64,000 nt of DNA from Lichenostomus cassidix (Eukaryota > Chordata > Aves > Passeriformes > Meliphagidae): the NCBI GenBank assembly GCA_008360975.2, contig CM039182.1, forward strand, positions 106,568,443 through 106,632,442, given 5' to 3'. Under the pieces are notes generated by a model. It did not search any database and was not told the origin of the DNA. It worked only from the letters and a program-made list of their open reading frames with translations. Both the position numbers and the translations under genes were made by a program. Shown in pieces: positions 36,670 through 50,400 of the stretch (within the stretch, counting starts at the first letter, position 1; each line of letters opens with the position of its first letter).

Positions 36670-37838
36670 GAATAATAGAATCATTTAAACTGGAAAAGAC
36701 CTTTAAAACCATCAAATACAACAGTCAACCAAGTACTGCCAAGTCCACCACTAAACCCTCTCCCTAAGCACCATATTTATAAGACTTCTAAATACCTTCC
36801 GAGATCTCAGGCCCTTAACAGCCTGTTCAAGTGCTTGGCAAATCTTCCAGTGAAAATACTTTTCCTAATATCCAATCTAAACCTTTCTTGATGTAACTGG
36901 AGGCCATTTCCTCTTGTCCCATTTCTTGTTACCTGGGAGAAGAGCCTATCCCCATGTAACTACAACCTTTGTTCTGGTAGTTGAAGAGAGCAGTAAGATC
37001 TTCCCTCATCCATTTTCTCCAGGTTAAACAGCCCAGCTCCCTCAGCTACTCATTGTAAGGCTCCAGACCCTTCATCAGCTCCATTGCCCTCTCTGGACAG
37101 ACTCCAGCCCCGCAGTGTCTTTCTTGCAGTGAGGATTGAACTGGATTCAAGCTGTGGCCTCACCAGTGCGGAGTAGAGGAGGACGGTCACTGCCCTGGTC
37201 CTGCTGGACACACTGTTTCTGGTACAAGCCAGGATGCCATAGGCTTTCTTGGCCAAAGCAGTGCTGGCTCATGTTCAGCTGGATGTCAACCAGCTCCTTC
37301 AGGGCTTTTTACTTCAGACAACCTTCCATCCACTCTTCCCCCAGCTTGTATCTCTGCCTGGGGTTGTTGTGACCCAAGTGCAGGACCCAGCACTTTGCCT
37401 TGTTCAACCTCACACCATTGGCCTCAGCCCATCAGTCCAGCCTGCCCAGATCCCTCTGCAGAGCCTTCCTGCCCTCCAGCAGATCGACACTCCCACCCAG
37501 CTTGATGTTTACTGTGAACTGACCGATGGTTATTAACAGAACTGGCTCCAGTACTGAGCCCTGGGGAACACCACGTGTGATTGGCCACCAACTGGATTTA
37601 ATTCCATTCATCACCACTCTGGCATGGCCATCCAGATGGCTTTTTTACTCACCGAAGCATTCACACACCCAAGCCATGAACAACCAGTTTCTCCAGGACA
37701 ATACTGTGGGAAATATTGTCAAAGTTCACCAAAGTTGCAGGTAGACAACATCTGAAGCCTTCCCTTCATCCACTGCCTGGGTCACCCTGTCATACAAGGA
37801 GACCAAGTTAGCCAAGCAGTTCTGCAGGTCCAGACCAT
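36670..37838 (-). mobile_element. CR1 LINE, 5'-truncated 1.17-kb copy
   Basis: Read on the minus strand, this runs from the reverse-transcriptase part of CR1 ORF2 (right end) through the ORF2 C-terminus to the 3' UTR and a double 8-bp tail (AATGATTC TATTATTC) at 36670. The 5' end near 37838 is approximate. Frameshifts and stops break ORF2, so it is an inactive fossil. It is the longest transposon copy in the window and sits in the gene desert upstream of CHST9. Confidence 0.93.
37050..37830 (-). pseudogene. CR1 ORF2 reverse-transcriptase remnant
   Basis: Conceptual translation in changing frames gives recognisable CR1 ORF2 blocks in order: a diverged VVYLQLW region (about 37740), [20 protein letters not shown] (37615-37556), [20 protein letters not shown] (37500-37441), then [19 protein letters not shown] (about 37410-37350) and [20 protein letters not shown] (37253-37194). 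Between [11 protein letters not shown] and KLGG only about 12 residues remain, where related CR1 proteins carry a longer stretch with the FADD catalytic motif. That motif is absent, so the remnant could not act as a reverse transcriptase even if its frame were intact. Confidence 0.85.
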
Positions 37839-39940
37839 ATCTGATGTTTTTATTTTTATATCTAAACTACCAGATGCACTAATAATGCATCTGTTCTCTA
37901 CATCTGTGCCTCTCACCTCTGCTTTCAAGCCCACGTTGGGATAAAACATGGGTATGGCCCTGTCTGCTTGCACCACCATCATATCCTTGGGAGGGAAGAG
38001 GGGTATGCAGAGCCCAGCTGAGTTGTGCCCCCACTGCTCTGATCTTGCACCTGTGCCCCAAAAGGACTCAACTCCTGCCCTGAGCCTGCTGCCCTTCTAA
38101 GATGGACTTTTACCTGCTCCCTGCTGGAAGAAATGTGACTTTGGAGTATAATTTTCAGCATAAATGGTAGAATTGTGGATGCATCTGAGCAAAAAGAAAT
38201 TAATGGAAAAAATTAAATTAGATTATGATTTTACAGTACATGTCTATTGTGCATTCAAAAATCACCCACTTCACTACATGTAGGCAGTCTAGAAGTAGTG
38301 TACAGAAGTTTTACTGCAATGACACGTTGTTTTCTTTTCTAATGAGGAAATGAACAATGAGTTATCCTCCTTTAACCTTGCATGTAGAAAATAAATCCAG
38401 CAGGGAGGAGAGTTTGATGATTTCAGATGTTATTTTCTAAATTATAAAGCTTCCTGTGGAGATGAACTTTCTTACAATCTCTGACAAACTATCTGGTGAT
38501 TACTGTGATAACAGTAGTAAATGATCTAAAAATATGTACATCGTCTTTGAAGTAAAAAGGAAATTTTACAAGAGTTCTTTAAATCTCAGAGCAGAGTCAT
38601 TTGTTCTCTGTTAGGATAAACACATCAAGTTAGGGTTTACCCTGAGCAGCCTAGCAGAAAACAATCTGCATAAATAGATGAAATTTTATCAAACAATGAA
38701 TAAAAGATTCAAACAGAAAATTGGTTTTCTTTAGTTTCTATGAGGTCTAAAAAGAACAAAATTACTGGGCTATTTCTTTTCCCTTAAAATCTTTTTATAG
38801 ATAATGGTGAACAGATGATTCTGTCAAACTTCACTTGCGATGAATTCAAGACAAGATAATATCATCATCCATCTTTTTGATGAGCCTCATCATTTTATCT
38901 TCAGTCTAAATCCTGGAGAAAAGCTTAACAAGCTCTACACATCTCTTCATTTAAAAATTACGGTTGAAGGAGAGAAAATGTTTAAGGTCAAACTTCTAAG
39001 CTACCATCTGGAGCTCATTTAACAATTGCCGAGAACATCTGCCACTACTGCACATGCCTAATGCAAAACTTAGCCAACATCACCTTTTCTTTTAAGGACA
39101 AAATCCTAGAGTCACATGAGCATTGGCTGAGATGCCTTTCTGCCAACAGTCAGAACTTAGTGCAAATTTAGTGCAGTTTGGCAACCCACGGAGCTTTTAA
39201 TAGATAAAGACAGTTTTGTAGTTCACAACACAGTGTTCACCATCTAAAATCCCAGTTTCACAAATAGTTCTGTCATTTACAACTTTGCAAGACATATTAG
39301 AAACGTTGGGCATGAGGTGGGGTGGCAGGGTATCCTCTGACTGATGAGAGCTAAAATGCCGTTATGGGGTAGTAAAAGAAAATTCCTATTATTGCCATTC
39401 TTGGAGACACCCCTCTGCTTCAGCTCTCATGTTGCTGAAGGCAGTATTTTTGGAAAATGCTGTAAGTGAAATATGAATGCAGACACTTAAGAGCTAAACA
39501 AAACATATCCTCCGAGATGGGTATAATATTGTCTGAACTTCTATAACAAAATGGGAAGATATAAAAATCTGAAAAACATATGGCATAGAAAGTCTAATTT
39601 CTCAGATAAAACTGTCTTTATTCATATTTCAAGATATAGCAAATCCCACTGGCTATTAATTCCTTACTTTGGGGAAGATATTTAGAGTTTTAATAATAGT
39701 GTAAGGATTGTATTCTTTACTCACATGCATGAATTCCTAGTAGCAAGAAGTAGCTAGGAGATGAAGATTTGTGTAACTAAATAGAGGAGAAATGTTCTGG
39801 GTTTTTTTCCATAGCTTGTATGGAAATTATCCCATCTAAATGATGGACATGACATATAAAATGCCTATTAAGATATGATGAAAATTTTAACTTGAAGGAG
39901 ATGTTTTACATGGTTGCATCATTAGTTTGATGATTTGATC

Positions 39941-39965
39941 AGACACTTTCAGACACTTTCAGACA
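39941..39965. repeat. 10-bp tandem repeat, 2.5 copies
   Basis: AGACACTTTC occurs twice in exact tandem and is followed by AGACA. A small, probably recent slippage product. Confidence 0.9.
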
Positions 39966-41295
39966 TGCTTGGTGTGTGAAATTTCTGTAGTTTGGTAAAT
40001 GTCATGCATTGGATTATTTTCGATAGGTGAAAAAATAATAGAATATACTAAGTATTTAGTGATTTGTCTGAGCTATATAATAACCAGTGTGTGCAACTCA
40101 AGATAATGCATATGTATATTAATAGGTATAATGAATAATTTCATTCAATTTACAGAACACTGAATCTGTATTTTAATGATGTCTAGAAAGCAGAGAAAAT
40201 TGAAGTGATTGAAAAGCTGAATGTGACTAAAATTCCTACATTGATTATAGATGAATTTACCCTTGAAACTGAAAAACAGGAGTAATGCTTTGTCTTTTTC
40301 TATATGATTTTTAAATTATGCTACATTTTGTATTTTAACAGATGGCAGAATTTAATCCTTATCAGAGGGACAGGAGTTATGCAGAAACTGGTAGTGTTTG
40401 TCTCATGGTGTGGAGAAGATTAATGAGAAGTATTATATCTTGGGCTTTTTTATTACAGCTAAACATTGGTCTCCTGAAAGATTAACATCAAATTGGTTTT
40501 TTTACAGAATTTTTCTGTTTGTGTGAAAACGAAGAGAAAGATGCCTGCAGCCAAACCTCCAATCTAGCAACTATTAGCTTTCCAAAATTCAGAGCACCAT
40601 TATCAAATCCATGACACAAAAGACATTGAATGTGATCTCCTGGGCTTATCTTTCCAGTTCTATTCAAGAATTTTAACTGGCAGAAGAACCTGTCACTTTG
40701 AATGTGATTTTACATTTTTTCTTGATGCTTGGAAATTGTTTATCTTCAGTAGGATCTAAATGTTTTCTTTGCTTTTAAAATGCCTCCAGTCTGAGCAGTC
40801 TGCTCACAGCTGAAACAGAATTAGTAAGCAGGCTGGCATTCATGGTGTGACTCAAAACACTTTCTCACCTGATCCAGATTAATTTAGACTGCCACTGAAT
40901 CCTCAGTCTGATGAATCTCCCTGTAGTAACTTTTCTACATTATAAAAATTTAAAAAGAACTTCTGCTTTTAAGAATGAATCGACAAGCGAAAAAGTGATA
41001 GTTCACAGAATACCCACAGATGTAAAGCAAAATGTCTCCAAAACCTTAATTACAGTACAAGGATAAGAATGCTGAGATTGGTGGTAAAGTACATTTATAA
41101 GTGCAAGCATTTAAAAGTTAAGAAAGCCTACAAGTTAAGGTCAATAAGCAAAGTTTACAGGATTTTTTTTTACATTTTGCATACTTTAAAATGGGAAAGA
41201 AAAATCATGTTTTGTGTTTAGCATGGAGCCAGAGATTGACAAATCTGAGCAGAAATGTGCATGGGCATTATATATAAGAATTCAGTCACATTCTT

Positions 41296-41321
41296 TTCAG
41301 TAGAATTGTAATTCTACTGAA
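41296..41321. repeat. 12-bp inverted repeat with 2-nt spacer
   Basis: TTCAGTAGAATT (41296-41307) and AATTCTACTGAA (41310-41321) are exact complements around GT, forming an almost continuous 26-nt palindrome 215 bp from an LTR-type insertion. Confidence 0.85.
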
Positions 41322-41535
41322 TTACTACTGTCATTGAGCTATTTTAATTATTAATTTTTATTTTGCACATAATACCATAATTCTAGATTGTGGGAAAGGC
41401 AAAAGCTATGCTTTGATTATTTGTTTGCTGCTGGTAATCATATGTATTTGCTACCCATGTTTGCTAAGCTGTATTTTTTGTGTTGTTGAAGCTGTGTAAA
41501 AAAATATAATGGTTTATTGGGTTAATGCACATCTT

Positions 41536-42086
41536 TGTTATGGTTTAATCTCATTGGCAACAAAACACCATGCAGCCACTCATTCACCCCCTCTACCCTG
41601 GTGACATGTGGAGGAGATTCAGGAAAAGGTAAAACCCATGGGCTTAGATAAGAACAGTTTAATAATTGAAATAAAGTAAAATAGATCAAAACAAATAATT
41701 ATAATGAAAAGGGTGACAACAAAGACAGAGAGAAACAAGTGACACACAATACAATTGCTCACCATCCACTGACAGATGCCCAGCCTGTTCCCCAGCAGCA
41801 ATCAGCCCACTGCCACCCCCTATCCCAGTTTAGGAACTGAGCATAATGTCCTATAGTGTGGAATTTCCCCTTGGCTGGTTCTGGTCACCTGTCCTGGCCA
41901 TGGTCCCTCCTCTCTTCTTGCACACCTGCTCACTGGCAGAGGCTGGGAAACTGAAAAGTCCTTGACTTAGGGTAAGCACTGCTTAGCAACAACTAAAACC
42001 TTAGTGTCTTATTGATGTATTCTCATACTGAATCCAAAACACATCAACAGGGGGAAAATTAACTGTATTCCAGACAAAACCAGGAT
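41536..42086 (-). mobile_element. Solo LTR-type repeat of an avian endogenous retrovirus
   Basis: About 550 bp that, on the minus strand, matches an LTR family I remember from bird genomes. It begins near 42086 with CCTGGTTTTGTCTGGAATA and continues with GTTTTGGATTCAGTATGAGA, then TAAGTCAAGGACTTTTCAGT. A diverged promoter region follows, where the remembered TATAAA is now TTCCTAAA. Next come a polyadenylation-like ATTAAA near 41668, AACTGTTCTTATCTAAGCCC, and an end in GATTAAACCATAACA. No retroviral coding region is next to it, so it looks like a solo LTR. Clear target-site duplications were not found. Family name not assigned. Confidence 0.72.
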
Positions 42087-45000
42087 GGTCCAGTAGCAAC
42101 TGGTGAAAAGCTACTGCACAATACCATGTTTGTCCCTCAGCAAAATAGGGATGACAATACTGTTTAGATTTGCTTTACCTCAATGCAGTGTGGTGCTCCT
42201 TAATCATATCTTATCAAACAGACACACTAAAACACTGGGAGTCACTGTGGAAGAGGGGGAAAAATAAGAGGAAAAGAAAGAGCAGGAAAATTTGGAATCA
42301 AATTATTTTGGCAGGTGAGGGAACTTTTAACCTGGGTCAAACTAATATTGGTTGGATGATTTAAAAAGAAAATCCTCATGTGGCAAATATTTTCCCTTTG
42401 CTTTTATGGAAAATATTTATAGGTTTTAATAACTGCAAAGACTCACACTCAGCATCTAATGTGGCATGCTCTGTTGTGGTAATACTGCTGATAATGCCAT
42501 AAATAAATACAGCATTATGATACCTTAGTGGAAACATATTTTTGGATGCTGCATGTTATTCAGGTGGTGTTTCCTCTTACAGCCCTTTGCCACCCCCTGT
42601 TACTTCTCTCCCCATGGGTCTTCTTGGACTGCCTGGCAGTGGTTGGAACTGCTTAAGTGACAAAATCACCTTCTTTTCTCATTCTTCCTCTTGCTAGCCC
42701 AGCTACATCTCTTGGTGACACTAAATGTGGGCAGACTTTTTAAGAAGTATTATACAGATGGATGTGGGGGGTGAAAATTCATGTCATATATACCCTCCTG
42801 GCTCTCAGATGCTGAAAATTGGTGTTCCAGGGTACTTGCCTCCATCATTAGGCAGAAGCTATTATAGAGATAACACAGTTTGTGGCAAGGTCCATTTGAA
42901 CTGGAGGAGAAAATGCATGGAAAACAGACCAGGGAGAAATGGGCAAGGAGGAAAAGGTTAGAAGAAAATATGATATTGCCAGAAACAGGGGAAAATGGAA
43001 AAATGAGAGACTAAAAAGTAGGTTAAAGTGTCTAAGAAAAAGGGTTGGGAGGGAGGGAAGAGAAAGGAAAGGAAGTATTGAAGGTTAGTTTGAGAAGTTT
43101 GCTGACACTCTCAAAAAATGTGTAGTATCAGGAATTCCCCAGAACTCCCCAACTCTACAAACAGGAGAAGACAGGCAATGGCTGAAAAAGCTGGTCTTAT
43201 TTTAATTAAATGTTTATTTAAGTCTAACATATTTGAAAATTATAATTGGTTTCCCCCAGCAATGCCCTTAACCAAGCCCCTTCACAAAGATCTTTGAAAA
43301 GCAGTCAACTCACGAAAAATCCCAGTTGGCAACCCTTTTTCCCTGAAAAAGAAGCTTACCGAAATCTTCAAAGGCCAGAATCTGGCATAGTTTTCTCTTG
43401 AGTAAAGTTAACTCTATGAGCTGAAGCCCTGCCAGGAAGTGTGAAATGCTCCAGCTTGCTTCACGCGTGGTCTCTGTGTGCTCAGACCCACAGGCAGGAG
43501 TGACTGACCTTTTCTTCCTGGAGATACCTCATCCTATGTGACCTGCCCTGTCCATAGAGCTTCATTTTTGTGCACAGCCCAGATGGCAAACTGCAGCTGC
43601 AGCCAGGATGGATGAGTGAGGGCAGTACCAAAACAATTAGGTGGTGTAACTCATCCCTGCTCATGGACTGTTCGGTGTCCAGCTGCAGCACTGCTGACCG
43701 TGCTCTATCAGCAGGGTCATAGTCCCACAGGAGGAAAAAAATACACGAATTTTCAATGAGTTTTGTTCTGCCAAAGCTGATCCTCTCCCATGGCCCTTCG
43801 GTGTGGGCAGAGATACCCTGCAGCAGCAGATGAAAAACAAGGTGCTGTAACTGTGCCCTTGAGCAGGTTGTCATCCAGAGACCACAGAGCTGAGGTCTGG
43901 TTTGAATGATTGTTTCTTGGACAAGACTTCTGAAGACTGTGATCAGTGTTGATGTGTGAGAACAAACCTTTCAGAAGAAGGAATATCACATCCTATTACT
44001 CTGCAATTAAAATCCACAGGGATATTTAGAGAAAATTAAAATTCATGTCCTTGCTTCAACCTGTAAAAATGTATGGAGTGATTAATTGCCTAAAAGCTCA
44101 AATGGACTGCAAACTTCTAAATGAGGCTGATGTTGGGAAACCACAGCCCCAGATTTCTGAAATTCAGGTTCTTTTAATGTGTTTTAGGTAGGGTACTTAA
44201 ATATTCACATCACATTGGCTTTGCAAGTTGCTTTTAAAACAGACACAAAATAAGGGTCAGCAGCGAGAAAAGTCTAATAATAATAAAACAAAAATGCATA
44301 TGTATTCATGTCTTTAACACATACACAATAGAGTTGGCTGGACATGTTTAGAGCAAGTCATTTTTCAGACAGAAAAATCAGTTTGTGAAAGAAAGCATTT
44401 ATTGATACATTATATTCAGTTTCCACATGGAAAGAATTCCTGGTGAAAGTACACGTACAACCAAGTATCCTCTCACTGCAGCCCCCTCTGGGGAGGAGGA
44501 ATAGGAAGTAGTTTCTATAGCTCATTTTGTCAAGGGACCTGACCCTCTGGCTAAGAGGGGAGTGTCCAGACTCCTGGACTGCAGTGGGAAGTACTTTGAG
44601 GGGCACATTCAGAGTGGGACAATGCCTTGCCCCTGCTCCTCAGCCTCACACTCCCTTCTTGCCCCTAAACTCGGCCCAAACCACTCCTGGTGATAATGGC
44701 ACTTTTCTGGAATGAGTGTGGGAATCTAAATGAGGATGTCTACCATGCTGCTGGCCCCACTGTATCTCCCAGGATCCTCTTAGAACCACCCTCCCTCTCT
44801 ATCACTCTTGGTGATTGTTAACAGTCAAGAAGTTCATGAGAGGGAATTGAGTTTTCCATTTCTGAAGAAAAATCAAATTATTTTCTTTTCAGTCCAAGAC
44901 CTAGGCAGACACAAATATACCAAGTAAAAATTTGTGATATCAATTTAATTGCATATTTCCTTCAAACTATATGACCACCTGGATGCAGTCACAACAATAA

Positions 45001-45519
45001 CAACAGAAAATCAATGTCTGTGAGGAAATGCAGTTAAGTATTAAGATCTAATAATATGCTCTCTTGGAAGCTGCTGTAAAATTCTTTGTTTCCCTTTGCA
45101 AACGAGTGTTAAGAATGCCAAGAACCAACAAGTGTCTAATATTATTCTTCCCCAGATGAAAGGAAAAGATATTGATTTCTGTGAAATAGATTCCTTGGTA
45201 TGTAAACACACTATTCTAAGGCTTAGAAGAATCATATACTTTTATTTCTCCTGTCTTCTGAAAACACTTGAGGAAATATTTTATCAAAAGAATAAAATAA
45301 AGTGTCGTATATATTCCCAGATAAAAAAGCCACCAAACATATAACTTACTTTTTCACATTGTGTACGTATATATTCCTAACTTTACCTTATATTTACATA
45401 AATAAAAGGCATCTTTGAACACTAAAAGATATGAATCTGAGAGGTTTCTTCTTTGTGAAGTGATACCAAGCCTCTCTGGAGGACACTCTGTCACATGGTT
45501 TTGTGTAAGGTAGTTTTGT
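42087..45519. other. Intergenic, purine-rich patches
   Basis: No gene or named transposon recognised. The plus strand is purine-rich around 42.25 kb and at 42.90-43.09 kb. A G+C-richer patch at about 43.44-43.90 kb contains a 130-codon minus-strand frame that looks like chance. Confidence 0.5.
42895..43090. repeat. Purine-rich (A/G) stretch
   Basis: Nearly 200 nt dominated by A and G on the plus strand, with blocks such as GGGAGGGAGGGAAGAGAAAGG near 43050. Mirror-like purine blocks of this type can form triplex DNA; only the composition is visible here. Confidence 0.6.
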
Positions 45520-45590
45520 GTAAGTGTGAGGAGTAGGGATTTGGACTTGGTTATCCTTATGGGTTCCTTCCAACTTGAGATATTCTGTGT
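45520..45590 (+). mobile_element. CR1 LINE 3'-terminal fragment
   Basis: About 70 bp with TTGGACTTGGTTATCCTTATGG, CCTTCCAACTTGAGATATTCTG in plus orientation matches the last part of an avian CR1 3' UTR up to its ATTCTGTG tail unit. Upstream sequence is too diverged to extend the match. Confidence 0.75.
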
Positions 45591-46009
45591 TTACATCATG
45601 TCTGATCATGAAGTTAAATACCAGAAGAGGTTCTCCTTATTACTGCTTGCAAAGAGCCCTCATGTGCTACATGTTTTAAATGGTGATTCTGCTGCTTTAT
45701 AGCAGCACAAGTGACCACCAAACAGATAAGGAATAGGGATAAACCAGTACAAAGTACCTCCTTTGTACTCAACCTCAGTTGAGTGATTTTGCAACTAGCA
45801 CTTAGGGTTCTCCAATTAGGTTAATCATTCCTATAATTTCATTGACTAGGGAAATATTTTAAAAGATTATAGAATTTCATTAGCAGTCTGTTAGTCATTG
45901 GGTGCAATCAGCCATTTGAGCCCCTGCATTCTTTTTTACAGTCATTTGTCCACTACAATAAGCATATCAGGAAATCTGTGACTGATAATCTAGTTATTTC
46001 TGTGTTTAT

Positions 46010-46155
46010 ACAGAATATATAAATGTGCATTTATGTGTAATAGACAAAAAAAACCTCATAAATTTATATATTGCATATATATTATATCTAAAATTATAAG
46101 CTAATGTTTATAATTTTTTATAAATGTATCCATATAAATTTATATATAGAAATCT
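46010..46155. repeat. TA-rich low-complexity patch
   Basis: Repeated ATATA, TTATA and AAATTTATA words over about 145 bp, nearly free of G and C. No regular repeat unit. Confidence 0.7.
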
Positions 46156-47463
46156 AATTATTTCTATATACCCAGAATGAGAGAAAACTTTCCAGATTTA
46201 AGAATTTGTGATTGTAGAAAAATCCTTTACTCCTCTGGTGTTTTCTTCTATCTTTTCCTCAGAATGGACCACCATCATTGAGATTTAACTGGGTCACAGG
46301 CTGTTCTAACTAATCAGCTGAGGTACCCTTTGAAAAGCTTGGCTACAGAGACAACTATTTCATAAATATCTTCCATTTCCCAACAGCTTTGCCTTGTCTT
46401 GAGCATGCACAATGGAAAAGGAAAGGCCCAGGTGTTACCAACTGCTCAATAAAGGGGAAAGAACATTCCTGGGTCTGCCATTGAACAGTGCAAAACAGCA
46501 AAGAAGAAAAGCATGTGCTGTATTTGTGGTTAACCAGGACAGCAAAAGGAGAGGCAACTCCAAGATTACCAGAAAAAAAAGTTATCTGATTTGTGATGGT
46601 CACAGTAACTGGATGGAAAAGCCACCATGTATTTCAATTGAAGTTAAATAATAGCCTGTTTCTGCCTAATTCTTTTGATAATTTGTCCATGAACACTTCA
46701 TTATTTAAGCAGCGTTCATGTGGTACAGCCAAGTTTAGAAAGGATTTATTTAACATGCCATTACAGCAATTAGCCCCAGGGAAAGTTCAGCTTGCATACC
46801 CAGCTTCTAAATATGTCTTGAGTTTGTATTTATCAAGTGAGTTTCCTTTTCCCCCCTACCGAGTATAAACTTTCCCTTTTTTCCTCACCTCACGGCTCCT
46901 CTGAGGCTTTCAACCTGAGCTCTTTTCTGAGCACCTGCCATGCTGGAGCTCCATTCCAGAGGTGCCTTTCCACCTTCCCTCCTGAGGACATTGGCACAAT
47001 GTCCCTCCTCAGTCAGGTGTGTCTGTCAGGCCACATGTGTCAGTTCGGATCATGACTGAAGGAGTAAGTAGATAGAGACAGGATGTTTAAGAGGCAGAAA
47101 GGAGATTCAGGACACTGAACTTCAGTTTCTAGCTCTGATGTGACTTGAAGCAAGCCATTTAGTCAATACCTGTATCTCAGCTCTCCAAATCTGCATGGTG
47201 ATAGTTGTAGTTTGTCTCCACCTTGGTTATTCAGTCTATAGTGGATGAGCTATCCCTTGCAATATTTATTTACAGCTTGTAGCACATCAAGGGTCCAGTC
47301 TCACTTTGGGCCTCCAAACACAGCCTTTCCACAGAAAGCTTTTTGAACTCTATGACTTTAATCCGGCCTTCACAACCAAGAAAGAGTGACATTCTGCACA
47401 GTGGAGGAAATGAATTCTGGTGCCCCAAAAAATCTGAGTTTGAGTTTTCTAGGATATCACACT

Positions 47464-47490
47464 AAAAAAAAAAAGAAAAAAAAAAAAAAG
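47464..47490. repeat. Interrupted A homopolymer
   Basis: A11-G-A14-G on the plus strand. No retroposon body recognised upstream, so it is not called a poly(A) tail. Confidence 0.85.
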
Positions 47491-50400
47491 ACAATTGATA
47501 TTTTTAAGCATTTTAATATCTTCTGAATCCAAGACATGACTACCTCTGTCTGTACACCTCTTTTGATGACAAGGAGCAGGAACAGCACTGGTCATCCTCA
47601 CTGCAAATAGCTCGGGGTCTCCTGATTTAATTTTTTACTTTTCCTTTACCACCATCCGTAGATGTGACTCTCCAGGTTCCCTTGGGAACAGGGAAGGAAG
47701 CAATTTCTTACAGGTTTCGGTTGAATGCAGGGTGTGCAACCAGCATCCCAATGCCAAAATCCCACCTCCATCTGCCATTGGCTGATAAGCTACTCACAGC
47801 TTGCACCTTTTGCCCTCCAGCATAGATTGGGACCAGTTTCTGCTACATTTTCAGCAGGATTTCCCACAACATTCAATGCACAAAACAGAATGCAACTCTA
47901 AATCTACTGCTTTTCATGTCTTCAACTGCAATTAACTTTTCTTAACAGTTTTTGATGAGCATGCATTTTACAGTCCCAAAGAATTGCGAAGGTTGCAAAA
48001 GAAAAATGGTGTTTCAGAGCCTCTGCTTGCTGTACATATTAGCCCCAAGAGGCTCAGAGAATGTCACTGCCTGGGTTAAAAGAGTAATATTGCTTTGGTT
48101 TTGCAATATGCATAAAAAATCAGCCTTTTTCACTGTGCACACTCTTCCTGAACAGCTCACTGAATATACATTCATTATACACCAGCTCTGAACAAAGCAC
48201 AGTGATACCAGTGGAAATTTTTTTCTGAAGTATCAACAGGATTGGTCAAACTCTGAATTGTTGGAGGCAAAATTCCCCATCTAGTTTAATTTTCTACCAC
48301 TTATTCTGTCTGTACGATATAAATGAACCAAAGTATAATAATACTTCCAGCAAATGACTCTACAAACCCATAATTCCCTGACAGCTTCAACTGCTGGGCT
48401 TCTTTTTTAACAGCATTTTGAGCCTTTTCCTGCAAGTCTGCAATAAATTAAAATCTGAATATTTCCAAATCTATTTCCCAGCATTACTTCCTTTATATTA
48501 TATCTGGACTGTTCAGGATGAATGGCTACAGCAAGAAAAGGTGAGAGGAATTTCAAAGGCTCCACGAACACTGGCTAATGTACTGCTGCAGTACAAGATT
48601 AACTGACATCAGCTTGACCTGCTACCTGCCTGAAGGAAAATGGTCAGATGGTATTTGGTAAAGTTTATGAGATGCAGGTTCCCACTGTGGTGTAGGCAGG
48701 TCTTTAATTTGCTGCCATTTATAACTGGAATGCTCCCTAGGCATACAGCTTTGTCACAGAAGTGACAGAGAATCAAACTTCATCTGTGATCTTTTTTTTC
48801 CCCCACTTTTCCCCAGCATCCTTTGGAATGAAAGGAATGTGATACAGAGAGAACAGTGCAAGTGTGATGCGTAGTCTTCATGGGGCAGTCATGAATAAAA
48901 TCGAAAAGAGTTACATAAGAATTTGGAGAGAAAATATATGCAACTGCTCTCAACTACTTGCTTAGTTGCAAGGACATATGATGATTTAATTTAATTCAAA
49001 ACTTATTTTAAATTAATTTCTCCTAATTTAGAAAGAAAATGAATTCTTAAAAATCTAGTTTGGAAGGAACAAAAATTCTGCTCCCTGATCATAAATCTGT
49101 GCTACATTTGAAGCACTCATTTTAGCAAATGTAATGAACAAGTACAGAGAAAAACTTTTCCTGGAAAAATAAACGAACCCCAGCTTTTGAACCCCAGCTA
49201 ACTTTGATCAAGAGCAAACTTCTATATAATATTAAGAAACCACTCATATATTTTAGTGGGAGAAGCTGTCTGGTTATAAAGAAAAAAACAAGCACATCTG
49301 GTTTTCCCTCACTGAATTCCTGAAATTAACAGGGAATGACATAGTGGCTGTAAGCATTTCATAGTTTCTGGGGTGGAGAAGGAGGGAATATTTCTCACTG
49401 ATTTCTACTGACCCCTTGTGGTAACCTAAACTGCTTTTCACTGCTGAAGGAGACTTCGGTTTCTTCAGGTGGGAGGTGTCTACCATGGGCAGGAAAAGTC
49501 TTAAGAGTTGACTCTGACCATCTTAATGGCCTCTTAAGAGGAAGAAATGTTCGATGGTCAAGAATCCATCAAATCAAAATTCAAAAGTTTTTCTCAGTCC
49601 ATGTGGGGAAGGTTTTGGACTACTTGTGTAACAAGGCCACAATTCCATAGGACAGGTACTGACAACCCAAACAAAAGACTGAAATTCAAGTAATTAACTT
49701 CATCCTCCAAAAACCTAGAATTAAATTAGAGGTAAATCTATGCAACTTTTATTTTGCACTACTGGGAAATGCAATTGTCTATATAAATGTCTTTCTAAAA
49801 ACTAAATTCAGTGGTAAGGTGGGCATTTATTCAAAGATGGTCGTTGCCCCTGTGTTAGGTAATTTAGTTTAGATATCAGCCAGAATAAGAGATGGGACAA
49901 GCTGTAAGAGGGATTGCTCAAGATATCCCAATTTTTAGCCTTTACAAAGTATGTATTAAGTCCACTGTAAGACAAGAACTTAAAAAAAAATACCTATTTG
50001 GGAAAAAAAATTGTAATATATGCTCACTTTCAAATACATGTAAATGCTTTATAAATTGCACAGTCACTATACCAACATTCTGTCACTTGAGGACAGGCCA
50101 AGGTTCTTGCTACTTCCATTTGTCCTAGAAAGAGAGTCACTTGCAGAGGGAAATAAAAAAAAAGAACTAGTGGGAATATTAAGGGGTGTGTAGCAAATGG
50201 TAGAATATGACTTTTATATAGGAAAAAGTACATCTGAATGTCACATGATCCATATACCTGGGAATCGTACTTTACAGATTTTGTCAGCTGTCAAAACACA
50301 TAATGAGTTCCTGAAAGATAGTTATTGTTTATTGATGAGAGAAAACAACCATAAGCAGTTCCAAATCTCATGCCATGTTTCCCTAGTGTTTGCGAAAATT

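Larger units (their letters stand above)
37839..41535. other. Intergenic, mostly nothing recognised
   Basis: The first 300 bp (to about 38140) is G+C-richer than its surroundings and may be part of an unidentified repeat. The remainder is AT-rich with a small tandem duplication at 39.94 kb and an inverted repeat at 41.3 kb. Confidence 0.5.

Noticed and set aside
43482..43874. 130-codon minus-strand frame in a G+C-richer patch
   Set aside because: No recognisable domain and no splice-site or promoter context. The local drop in stop codons explains its length.
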